Source: Flavobacterium dankookense (lineage in GTDB: Bacteria > Bacteroidota > Bacteroidia > Flavobacteriales > Flavobacteriaceae). Taken from it: a DNA stretch of 64,000 bases. Location of the stretch: contig NZ_SNXR01000015.1 of the NCBI RefSeq assembly GCF_004362665.1, positions 186,001 through 250,000 on the forward strand. Direction: 5' to 3'. This document shows positions 44,272 to 53,400 of the stretch, in pieces. The translations under genes were made by a program, and so were the position numbers. Numbering within the stretch: position 1 is the first letter of the stretch; each line of letters begins with the position of its first letter. Under the pieces are notes generated by a model that saw nothing but the letters and a program-made list of their open reading frames with translations, searched no databases and was not told where the DNA came from.

Positions 44272-46173
44272 ATGAAGAAACTGTGTGTTTTTATTTTATT
44301 TGTTGTTTTTGGGAGTTGCTACTCTCAAGACATTCAAAAGCATTTGATGAAAGCATTTACTTCACAAGACTCGTCAGATTATTACTTTAAAATTGCTAAA
44401 AGGAATATAAAATCTAAGGCAGATGAAAGCCAATATTATTTTTGTAAAAATGCGCGTTGTACTGATTATAGTGAGACTGATAGTGCCATAATTTATGGAA
44501 AAAAGGCCATCAAAATGTTGAAGGAGTTGAAAGACTATCAAACACTCTGCAGTGTTTACAGTAACATTATTAAGGTGTATAGAAAACAAGGAGAATATGA
44601 TACAGCTACATCTTATGCTTTGGAGGGATTGACTCTTGCTGAAAAATTAAAATACGGTTATTGGCTTGTGCATTATAATTCTTATTTATCTTTAAATTAT
44701 CATGATTTTGAAAGTTATGAAAAAGGAATTTATTATGGCAAGAAATCATTAGACTATGCTCTCAAATCAAAAAAGAAAAGCACAAGTGAAATTGTAACCG
44801 CTTTAAACGTTATTGCTATCAATTATGACGATTGGAACAAACCCGATAGTGCTTTGTATTATCATAAAAAAGTCATTGATTATGTCAAAGGAAAAGACAC
44901 ACTTACTTTAAGCTCTACTTACAACAATATTGGAAATACTTTATTAAAGCAAAAAAAATATAAAGAAGCAGAAAAATGGATTTTAAGAGCATTAAAACTC
45001 ACAAATTTAGAAGCAATTAACGAAACAAGTTCTGTAAATTATTATCAATTAGCTACCAATTATACCAATCTAGCTACAATTGCATTTGAATTAAACGATT
45101 ATTCAAAAGCCGAAAAGCTATTTGAAAAAGCTTTTCTTTATTCTAAAGAAAGTAAAAATGCTGAAAAGTTAAGAGATTACTACTATCAAAAATCAAAATT
45201 TGAGAAAAAAAGAAACAACCTTCAAAAAACAGTTGAAGAACAAGAAAACTATATCAAGTTAAGAGATTCCGTTTTTGCTATTGAACGCGAAAAAACCTTT
45301 TCTGAGTTAGAAGCTAAATATCAAAACGAGAAGAAAGAAAAAGAATTATTGCGATCCAAAAACGAAATAATTCAAAACGAAAATGAAATCAAAAGAAAGA
45401 ATACACAGTTTTTAATTTTATCATTAATAGTAGTTGGACTACTGATTATTTCTTATTTAATATACCGTCAGCAGAAGCTGAAAAACAAACAACAAGAACA
45501 AGAGTTCGAATTGAAATCGGCTATTTCAAGAATTGAAACACAAAACGAACTCCAAGAACAACGATTGCAAATTTCGAGAGATTTGCACGATAACATTGGT
45601 TCACAATTGACTTTTATAATTTCTTCAGTTGATAATATAAAATATGCTTTTGATATTACAAATGAAAAATTGGATAATAAACTTTCAGGAATTAGTGATT
45701 TTGCCAAATCAACTATAATTGAGCTTCGCGACACGATTTGGGCAATGAATAAAAGCGAAATTACTTTTGAAGATTTACAAATTAGAATTCATAATTTCAT
45801 TGAAAAAGCAAAAATTGCTAAAACGGATGTCAACTTTAACTTTACTGTTGATAATCAATTAAAAGAATGTAAATTTTCTTCGGTGGAAGGAATGAATATT
45901 TATAGAACCATTCAAGAAGCTATAAACAATAGCATGAAATATGCTAATTCAAAGTCAATTTCGATTGCAATACAACCTAATAATGATGCTATTGAAATTT
46001 TAATTTCTGACGATGGAAAAGGATTCAAAATTGATGAGGTTTCTCTTGGAAATGGAATTGTTAATATGAAAAAAAGAATTTCGGATGTAAATGGAATATT
46101 TGAATTGCAATCTAATGAAAATGAAGGGACTAAAATAAAAATAACTATCCCTAAAAAATGTAAAAAAGTATAG
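44272..46173 (+). CDS. TPR-containing sensor histidine kinase 1 (HisKA_3/LytS-like)
   Basis: A 633-residue membrane kinase. A signal-like N terminus is followed by a periplasmic set of tetratricopeptide-type helices (about 50-310, with KYGYWLVHYNSYLS, NNIGNTLLKQKKYKEAEKW and LATIAFELNDYSKAEKLFEKA). A coiled coil and one transmembrane helix (about 379-401) lead to the HisKA_3 dimerisation domain, with the phosphoacceptor His439 in ISRDLHDNIGSQL. The HATPase domain follows with N box EAINNSMKYA and G boxes DDGKGFKID and GNGIVNMKKR. It phosphorylates NarL-type regulators; the only regulator nearby is at 48168, after the second kinase. Confidence 0.92.
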   Translation: MKKLCVFILFVVFGSCYSQDIQKHLMKAFTSQDSSDYYFKIAKRNIKSKADESQYYFCKNARCTDYSETDSAIIYGKKAIKMLKELKDYQTLCSVYSNIIKVYRKQGEYDTATSYALEGLTLAEKLKYGYWLVHYNSYLSLNYHDFESYEKGIYYGKKSLDYALKSKKKSTSEIVTALNVIAINYDDWNKPDSALYYHKKVIDYVKGKDTLTLSSTYNNIGNTLLKQKKYKEAEKWILRALKLTNLEAINETSSVNYYQLATNYTNLATIAFELNDYSKAEKLFEKAFLYSKESKNAEKLRDYYYQKSKFEKKRNNLQKTVEEQENYIKLRDSVFAIEREKTFSELEAKYQNEKKEKELLRSKNEIIQNENEIKRKNTQFLILSLIVVGLLIISYLIYRQQKLKNKQQEQEFELKSAISRIETQNELQEQRLQISRDLHDNIGSQLTFIISSVDNIKYAFDITNEKLDNKLSGISDFAKSTIIELRDTIWAMNKSEITFEDLQIRIHNFIEKAKIAKTDVNFNFTVDNQLKECKFSSVEGMNIYRTIQEAINNSMKYANSKSISIAIQPNNDAIEILISDDGKGFKIDEVSLGNGIVNMKKRISDVNGIFELQSNENEGTKIKITIPKKCKKV

Positions 46174-46197
46174 ATTTTATAAAATACTAAGTAATTA

Positions 46198-46246
46198 AAT
46201 ACGGCATTTGCCGTATTTTTTTTTACACGCACATCAGCCATCTTTG
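46198..46246 (+). promoter_or_regulatory. Operator/promoter P3 ahead of the second kinase
   Basis: Palindrome AATACGGCATTTGCCGTATT (46198-46217, centre 46207.5), followed by the -7 position CATCTTTG (46239-46246). Spacing is again 31.5 bp. The next ATG is 141 bp away, so there is a long leader. Confidence 0.75.
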
Positions 46247-46249
46247 TAA

Positions 46250-46362
46250 TATTAAATGAGTAGTCTAATACAGAATTAAGATAAAACGGTTGTTTTTATT
46301 GTCGTCCTTTTCAAACCAATATCAGTGGAGCAAAACTTAAGGTTTGGAAAGGACTTTTTTTT
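46250..46362 (+). ncRNA. Candidate leader RNA or small RNA ending in a strong intrinsic terminator
   Basis: From the presumed start just after P3, about 113 nt run to a terminator. The 14-bp stem GTCCTTTTCAAACC (46304-46317) pairs with GGTTTGGAAAGGAC (46341-46354), with one U-G wobble and a 23-nt loop, followed by eight T residues (46355-46362). The kinase ATG is 25 bp further on. This could be an independent small RNA or an attenuator deciding read-through into the kinase-regulator pair. The start is an estimate. Confidence 0.55.
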
Positions 46363-46387
46363 AGTTGCCAATACTTTTTTATACTAA

Positions 46388-48166
46388 ATGTCTATAAAAC
46401 CAAGTCCAATATTGCTTCTTCTTTTTCTTTTAATTTTTAAAAGCAATATCATATTGGCTCATAATGATGGGCTTATAAAACAGATTGATTCTATTAATAA
46501 TCTTTCTTATCAAAACAAAATAGCCAATACTTCAAACTACCTAAAAATTTATCAAGACAATCTGAGTAAAGCCCAAAAAATCAATTACAAAATCGGAATT
46601 GCTGACTCGTACTATAACTTGAGTTTGATATACTATTTTCAAGGAAAGTACGATTTGAATACAAAATACATGCTCAAAGCAACTCGACTCTATCAGCAGT
46701 TGAAATTAAAAAACAAGCAAGCCAATTCCTATGCTGAATATGGTTATCAGTTGAAACGAAGAGACATGAATTCAGCTGTGAAGTATATGAATAAAGGAAT
46801 GAGGCTGGCAGAATCTATTAAAGACGAGTTTAGTTTGAGTGGAATTTATGATAACTATGGTGTTTTGAAAGAAATGCAAAACCAACTCGATAGCGCGCTA
46901 TTTTTCTACAACAAATCATTAAAACTAAAAGAAAAATTAAAAGACAATCACGGAATTCCTTATAGCGCAAATAAAATAGCTTTGGTCAAATTGATTCAAA
47001 ACAAACCTCTTGAAGCAAAAACACTTTTGGATTATGCTTACAAGGTTAGAAAAGAAATTCAGGATGTTTATGGAATTGCTGAAAATTTGAATTATTATGG
47101 TTTTTATTTCAAGCAAATTAATGATGATGAAAAGTCGATAAGTTATTTTAATCAAGCAATTGAATGGAGCAAAAAGCACAATTTTCTCTATTTGACACAA
47201 GACAATTATAAAGAGTTGTCGGGCGTTTATGAGCGAAACGAAGATTTTAGAAAAGCACTGGAAACATTTAAAAGTCATGTTGAAGTTAAGGACAGTATTT
47301 TCAATTCTGAAGTAAGAAATAAACAATCAGAACTCGATATTGAATACGAAACCGAACAAAAAGAAAGGGAAATTTTAATTCAAAAAGCAAAATTGGCTGA
47401 GAAAAATCTATGGATTTTAGGTGGTTTTTCATTAGCAATAATCGCTATTCTTTTGGGCTTTTTATTCTACAGTAAACAAAAACAAAAAACAGTCCAACTT
47501 CAAAAAGAAAATGAATTAAAAGACGCATTGTTGAAAATTGAAACCCAAAATAAACTACAGGAACAACGTCTGAGAATTTCAAGAGATTTGCATGATAATA
47601 TAGGTTCGCAGTTGACTTTTATTATTTCTACAATCGATAATTTGAAATATGGATTGAAAGATCAAGACGAGAAAATTATCAATAAATTAACCAGTCTAAG
47701 CGGATTTACTAAAGAAACTATTGCGGAACTTCGTGATACCATTTGGGCGATGAACAAAGACGAAATATCGTTTGAAGATTTAAAAGTGAGAATTTCCAAT
47801 TTTATCGAGAATGCTCAAATTGCATCCAACGGAATTGACTTTGAGTTCAATTGTCAAGAGGAATTTGCACCGATTTCATTGAGTTCTTTGGAAGGAATAA
47901 ACAGTTATAGAATTATTCAAGAATCAATAAATAACGCCTTGAAACATGCCAAACCAACAAAAGTTTCGGTTGAAGTTTTATTTCAAAATCAATTTATAGA
48001 AATCATAATTAAGGACAACGGAATTGGTTTTGATGAAGCAACGACTAATTTTGGTAACGGAATAAACAATCTAAAAAAGCGCACCAAAGAATTAAATGGT
48101 GAAATTGTAGTAACTTCACAACTAGAAAAAGGAACAACAATCGTTTTAAAATTTAAAAAAAAATAA
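46388..48166 (+). CDS. TPR-containing sensor histidine kinase 2 (HisKA_3/LytS-like)
   Basis: A 592-residue membrane kinase with the same layout as kinase 1. It has a signal-like hydrophobic N terminus, TPR helices (about 60-300: YYNLSLIYYFQGKYDLNTKYM, ENLNYYGFYFKQINDDEKS), a coiled coil, one transmembrane helix (about 338-358), the HisKA_3 motif RISRDLHDNIGSQLTFIIST (phosphoacceptor His402) and HATPase (N box ESINNALKHA; KDNGIGFDEA). It is fused in expression to the regulator: the stop lies 1 bp before the next ATG. The periplasmic or membrane TPRs presumably sense a peptide or protein; the signal is unknown. Sequence similarity to kinase 1 is obvious around the kinase core. Confidence 0.92.
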   Translation: MSIKPSPILLLLFLLIFKSNIILAHNDGLIKQIDSINNLSYQNKIANTSNYLKIYQDNLSKAQKINYKIGIADSYYNLSLIYYFQGKYDLNTKYMLKATRLYQQLKLKNKQANSYAEYGYQLKRRDMNSAVKYMNKGMRLAESIKDEFSLSGIYDNYGVLKEMQNQLDSALFFYNKSLKLKEKLKDNHGIPYSANKIALVKLIQNKPLEAKTLLDYAYKVRKEIQDVYGIAENLNYYGFYFKQINDDEKSISYFNQAIEWSKKHNFLYLTQDNYKELSGVYERNEDFRKALETFKSHVEVKDSIFNSEVRNKQSELDIEYETEQKEREILIQKAKLAEKNLWILGGFSLAIIAILLGFLFYSKQKQKTVQLQKENELKDALLKIETQNKLQEQRLRISRDLHDNIGSQLTFIISTIDNLKYGLKDQDEKIINKLTSLSGFTKETIAELRDTIWAMNKDEISFEDLKVRISNFIENAQIASNGIDFEFNCQEEFAPISLSSLEGINSYRIIQESINNALKHAKPTKVSVEVLFQNQFIEIIIKDNGIGFDEATTNFGNGINNLKKRTKELNGEIVVTSQLEKGTTIVLKFKKK

Positions 48167-48167
48167 C

Positions 48168-48815
48168 ATGTCAGTAAGAATAGCAATAGTCGACGATAAT
48201 ACATTTCTTCAAAAAGCCGTTGCCGAAAAGCTCTCTTTTTTTGACGATTTAGTACTGAAATTTACTGCAATAAATGGTAAAGATTTAATAACGAAATTAG
48301 AAGCAAATAAAAACATTGATTTAATTCTAATGGATATCGAAATGCCTGAATGCAATGGGATTGATGCGACTAAATTGGTTAAAAATAAATATCCTCAAAT
48401 CAAAATTATTATGCTTACAGTATTTGATAACGATGAAAATATTTTCAATGCAATCAAAGCAGGAGCTGATGGTTATTTGCTCAAAGAAGTAAACCCAAAA
48501 GAACTTCATCAAGGAATTATTGAAACGCTAAATGGTGGAGCAGCAATGAATCCTTCGATAGCACTAAAAACATTAAAATTACTCAGAAACCCTGTTGATT
48601 TTGTCTCCAATGACAATCAAGAAATTAAATTGTCAACTCGCGAAATAGAAGTTCTTGAACAACTAAGCAAAGGATTGAGTTATAATATTATTGCTGATAA
48701 TTTAATACTTTCTCCATCAACTGTTAGAAAACATATTGAAAACATCTATACCAAACTTCAAGTTCATAACAAATTGGAAGCCATTCAAAAAGCAAAAAAT
48801 AACAATTTGATTTAA
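48168..48815 (+). CDS. NarL/LuxR-family response regulator
   Basis: A 215-residue regulator. The receiver domain (1-120) has acidic residues D9 and D10, the phosphoacceptor Asp56 (LILMDIEMPECNG), the Thr in IIMLTVFD and the Lys in YLLKEV. The C-terminal GerE helix-turn-helix (about 145-210: LSTREIEVLEQLSKGLSYNIIADNLILSPSTVRKHIENIYTKLQVHNK) binds DNA as dimers at palindromes. It follows kinase 2 with 1 bp between, so it is its cognate partner, and it is the best candidate to bind the four P1-P4 palindromes, including the one ahead of its own operon. Confidence 0.93.
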   Translation: MSVRIAIVDDNTFLQKAVAEKLSFFDDLVLKFTAINGKDLITKLEANKNIDLILMDIEMPECNGIDATKLVKNKYPQIKIIMLTVFDNDENIFNAIKAGADGYLLKEVNPKELHQGIIETLNGGAAMNPSIALKTLKLLRNPVDFVSNDNQEIKLSTREIEVLEQLSKGLSYNIIADNLILSPSTVRKHIENIYTKLQVHNKLEAIQKAKNNNLI

Positions 48816-48818
48816 TGA

Positions 48819-48868
48819 AAATAAGGCAATTGCCTTATTTCTTTGCTCTGTTTCATCATATAGATTTG
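48819..48868 (+). promoter_or_regulatory. Operator/promoter P4 of the FGE-like protein
   Basis: Perfect 22-bp palindrome with the core AATAAGGCAATTGCCTTATT (48820-48839, centre 48829.5), followed directly by TTTG (48842-48845) and a perfect -7 box TAGATTTG (48861-48868). The centre-to-box distance of 31.5 bp equals that in P1-P3. It starts 4 bp after the regulator stop. Confidence 0.8.
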
Positions 48869-48888
48869 CTTAATAACTAAAAAATAAA

Positions 48889-50343
48889 ATGATGAAAACA
48901 AAAAATTACTTTTTAAAAATTGCTTCGGCATTATTTTTATTATTTGCTATCAACACAAATGCAAATAATTTAGAGATTACAGGAACATCAGTTTCTGGAA
49001 ATGATATTACATTTAATATTTCTTGGGATAACAGTTGGAATGCCAATGTTGCACCGGCCAACTGGGATGCAGTTTGGGTTTTCGTGAAATTTCAAGATTG
49101 TAACACACGTTTGTGGGCGCATACTAGTTTAAGTACAGCTGCAGGCGATCATTCTGCGGCTTCTCCGTTACAAGTAGATCCAGTTGCCGACGGTAGAGGT
49201 GTTTTCATCAGAAGAAGTGCTCTTGGTGGTGGTAATATTTCTGCTACATCCATCACATTAAAAATGACTGGACTTGGAGCTGGGCCATATAATTTTAAAG
49301 TTTTTGGTATCGAAATGGTAAATGTACCGCAAGGAAACTTTGAAATTGGTGATGGTACAAGTACTTCATCATATAACAGTATTTCTATAACAGCTGCAAC
49401 ACAAGCATCAGGATTAACTTCTGCTGTAATTGGTGGTAGTTCTGCGGCTGTTCCAGCAACTTTTCCAATGGGTTACAATGCTTTTTATTGTATGAAATAT
49501 GAAATATCGCAACAACAATATGTAGAGTTTTTAAACGCATTAACTTATGATCAACAAAAATCAAGAACGTTTAATGATCCAATTAGTGCAGCAGGAACTT
49601 ATGCCATGTTTACAGGATTTAATTATCGTAATGGAATAAGAATTTTAACACCAGGAAACAATGCTGCTATCCCAGCAGTTTACGCTTGTGATGCAACTGC
49701 AGGTGTAGAAAACAACAGCGATGATGGTCAAGCAATTGCTAATAGCGGAATGAGTTATGCCGATTTATCTGCCTATTTAGATTGGGCTGCTTTACGTCCA
49801 ATGACTGAAATGGAATTTGAGAAAATATGTAGAGGAACTTTACCTAGAGTTGGTGGAGAATACGCTTGGGGAACAACAGATATTGTTCCAGTATATAATG
49901 TTTCAGCTGGATTAATTAATGATTTTCAAGCAAATGAAACCTATACGCCAGCAACAAATGGAGCATGTGCTGTAGCTATTGGAAGTATCAGTGGTATTTA
50001 CGGACCATTAAAAGTGGGTGTTTTTGCTACAGGAACATCGGGTAGAGCATCATCAGGTGCAGCTTATTATGGCGCAATGGAGATGAGTGGAAATTTACAA
50101 GAAAGATGTGTAACAACAGCAAATGCAACTGGAACAGCTTTTAACGGAACTCTTGGCGATGGAACATTAACACCTCTTGGCGACTCTAATCAAGCTACTT
50201 GGCCTTCTCCAGTAACTGCAATCGGTATCTCTTTTAAAGGTGGTGATTATATTAGTCCTGCAACACAAGCTAGAATTTCTCACAGAAATACAACAGTTGA
50301 TGCTGCTAGATATCCAATTTATGGTGGTCGTGGTGTAAGATAA
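48889..50343 (+). CDS. Exported formylglycine-generating-enzyme-like (SUMF1/FGE-fold) protein
   Basis: A 484-residue secreted protein with a signal peptide (about 1-24, ending NTNAN). The N-terminal domain of about 110 residues is beta-rich. The FGE-sulfatase domain starts about 145 (VPQGNFEIGDG). It shows YCMKYEISQQQYVEFLNAL, LDWAALRPMTEMEFEKICRG, GAMEMSGNLQERCV and the end GGRGVR, all known FGE-fold landmarks. It lacks the catalytic cysteine pair of true sulfatase-modifying enzymes as far as I can see, so it is probably a surface-binding or structural FGE-fold protein. Controlled by P4; the large repeat protein follows. Confidence 0.85.
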   Translation: MMKTKNYFLKIASALFLLFAINTNANNLEITGTSVSGNDITFNISWDNSWNANVAPANWDAVWVFVKFQDCNTRLWAHTSLSTAAGDHSAASPLQVDPVADGRGVFIRRSALGGGNISATSITLKMTGLGAGPYNFKVFGIEMVNVPQGNFEIGDGTSTSSYNSISITAATQASGLTSAVIGGSSAAVPATFPMGYNAFYCMKYEISQQQYVEFLNALTYDQQKSRTFNDPISAAGTYAMFTGFNYRNGIRILTPGNNAAIPAVYACDATAGVENNSDDGQAIANSGMSYADLSAYLDWAALRPMTEMEFEKICRGTLPRVGGEYAWGTTDIVPVYNVSAGLINDFQANETYTPATNGACAVAIGSISGIYGPLKVGVFATGTSGRASSGAAYYGAMEMSGNLQERCVTTANATGTAFNGTLGDGTLTPLGDSNQATWPSPVTAIGISFKGGDYISPATQARISHRNTTVDAARYPIYGGRGVR

Positions 50344-50347
50344 CATT

Positions 50348-50419
50348 CTAATTTGATTTGCATCTCAATAGTTTTGATTTGCAATACAATGAATTATAAT
50401 AATTTAAAAATCAAATTAG
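50348..50419 (+). promoter_or_regulatory. Inverted repeat abutting the start of the repeat protein
   Basis: Perfect 12-bp arms CTAATTTGATTT (50348-50359) and AAATCAAATTAG (50408-50419). The right arm ends at the base before the ATG at 50420. A TTTTGATTTG element between the arms may be a promoter, since -7-like boxes lie in this gap. A hairpin here could hide the ribosome-binding region. Confidence 0.5.
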
Positions 50420-53400
50420 ATGAAAACAACAAAAATATATTTAGTTGTTTGCTTAACATTTCTTTTGACACAATTCAACGCTTTTTCACAATACAACGGA
50501 GGTGTTTCGGATGGAGCAACTTTAGATGAAATTAGCGCAACCAGTTGTTCAACTCCAGCGCATTTTTATGCCTATTTTGGAGGAAACAACGATGGTGCAA
50601 GTGTCGATGAGTTAAGTGCAACAACCTGCGGATTTTCAAACTTCCAATATGCTTATTTTGGTGGAGTTTCAGATGGTGCAGCAACAGAAGAATTAAGTGC
50701 CACAACTTGTGGAATTCCACCATCTTTCTTTGCCTATTTTGGAGGAAATAGTGATGGTGCAGGAGTAGAAACTTTAGAAAGCACTGTTTGCGGATTTCCA
50801 CCTCAGTTTTATGCATATTTTGGAGGAAATAGCGATGGTTTTTCATTGGATGCAACTGCTCCAATATGTCCAACGCAACCACCAGTGGCAAGTTTTACAG
50901 CGTCAACAACGGCTTTGTGTGTAGGTCAATCGGTTACGTTTACAGATACGTCAACTAATATTCCTTTTGTGTGGAATTGGACAATAACTGGTGCAACACC
51001 AAGCACATCAACAGTTCAAAATCCAACATTCACATTCAATTCACCTGGAACTTTTACGGTAGTATTTACAGCAACCAATTATAACGGAAGTGACACAGTT
51101 ACCTTCACCGATTACATAACAGTAACTGCAATTCCAGTTGTAAATTCAACAACTCCAGCAAGCAGATGCGATGCAGGTACTGTAACCTTGCAAGCGGCTG
51201 CAACTTTGGGAACGTTAAATTGGTATGATGCACCAACAGGAGGAAATCTAGTTGGAACAGGAACTAGTTTTACAACGCCAAGTATTTCCGCTACAACAAC
51301 CTATTATGTTCAATCGGTTGTAGGTTCATGTACTTCAACACGAGTTTCAGTTGTTGCAACGGTAAATAATACACCAACAATTACTTCAACAACTCCTGCA
51401 GCTCGATGTGGAACTGGAAATATTACTTTATTGGCAATAGCAAGTTCGGGTACAATACAATGGTATGATTTACCTTCGGGTGGAACATTATTAGCGTCAG
51501 GTGGAACATTAAATTTATTTGGGTTATCCACAACTACAACGTATTATGTTCAGGTAACCAACGGATTTTGTACTTCGTCAAGAACTCCTGTAATTGCTAC
51601 GATAAATGCTGTGCCAACAGTTACATCAACAACACCAGCAACCAGATGCGATGCAGGAAGTGTAACGTTGCAAGCACTAGCTTCAAGCGGAACATTAAAC
51701 TGGTACGATGCACCAACAGCAGGAACTTTAGTAGGAACAGGAACAAGTTTTACAACTCCAAGTATTAGTACCACAACAACTTATTATGTTGAAGCAACTT
51801 CTGGAACTTGTAATTCAGCGCGAACTGCAGTAACAGCAACAGTGAATGTTACACCAAGTATAACTTCTACTACTCCAGGAAATAGATGTGATACAGGTAG
51901 TGTTACTCTTTTTGCTTCAGCAAATGCTGGAACGTTAAATTGGTACAATGCTCCAACTGGAGGAACTTTACTTGGAACTGGAACAAGTTTTACAACGCCT
52001 AGTATTTCTGCAACTACAACGTATTATGTCGAAGCTGTAAATGGATCTTGTACTTCTGTGAGAACATCAGTTGTAGCTACCGTAAATGCAAGTCCAACAA
52101 TATCATCAACAACTCCAGCGAGTATTTGTAGTGGTGATGCATTCAACATAACAGCTGTAGCAAGTTCGGGAACAGTTAATTGGTATAATTCACCAACAGG
52201 TGGAACTTTGCTCGCAACAGGAAGTAATTATTCATTGTCAAGTTTGAGTACTACAACAATTTTTTATGCTCAAGCAATTGACGGAAGTTGTTCATCAGTA
52301 AGAACTCCTGTAGAAGTTACGGTAACCAATAGACCAACAAATACGTCGTCAACGCCAGCTTCACGTTGTGGAAATGGTTCGGTTACTTTATCGGCAACTT
52401 TCTCATCTGGAACTGTAAATTGGTATGATGCTCCAGTTGGCGGTACTTTAGTCGGAACAGGTTTTAACTTTACCACACCAAGTTTATCTGCTACAACTTC
52501 GTATTTTGCAGAAGCGACGAACGGAGTTTGTACATCATTAGTAAGAACATCGGTTACAGCAACTATTAATGAAATTCCAGTGATAACTTCAACAACGCCA
52601 GCGAGTAGATGCGGCGACGGAAGTGTAACATTACAAGCAACAGCAAGTATCGGAACAATTAATTGGTACAACGCTCCAACAGGCGGAACATTAGTGGCAA
52701 CTGGTGGAAGTTTCACTACTCCAATTTTAGGAACTACAACTATTTATTATGTTGAGGTTGTAAATGGAGGTTGTAATTCGGCTCGAACTGCTGTAAACGC
52801 AACAGTATTTGCAGTAGCAACAATCACTTCAACATCACCAGCGAGTAGATGCGATGCAGGAACTTTAACATTAAATGCAACTTCCAATATCGGAACATTG
52901 AATTGGTATAATGCGCCTTCTGGAGGAACTTTGCTCGCAACAGGAACAAGTTTTACAACACCTGTAATTTCAAATTCTACAACGTATTATGTAGAAGCAA
53001 CAAATGGTTCTTGTACATCTTCGAGAGTGGCAGTAACGGCTTCAATAAACACAATTGCTGCACCAACAGGTTTTGCAAATCAAACCTTCTGTGCAGGAGA
53101 AACTGTCGGATTAATTTTGGTTACTGGTTCGAACGTAATTTGGTATGATTCTCCAACAGGCGGAAATATAATTCCAAATGGAACAGCTTTAGTTTCTGGA
53201 ACAACCTATTATGCTTCTCAAACGCTTACCAGTTGTGAAAGTCCAACAAGATTGGCGGTTACAATGACTTTAGGTGGATGTTTAGGTATTGATGATTTTG
53301 AAAAAAATAACATAAAAATCTATCCAAATCCAACAGAAAATAGCGTTACTATTTCAAGTACACAACAAATCAAAAATGTTGAAGTTGTTAATTTACTTGG

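Noticed and set aside
46256..46279. Seven-codon open frame in the leader of kinase 2 as a leader peptide
   Set aside because: No amino-acid bias and no downstream biosynthetic genes; chance occurrence is likely.
50532..52716. Long minus-strand open frames opposite the T9SS repeat protein (for example 50532-50891, 51310-51531, 51550-51774 and 52270-52716)
   Set aside because: They repeat with the period of the plus-strand protein, lack starts with any promoter or family resemblance and are shadows of its repeats.
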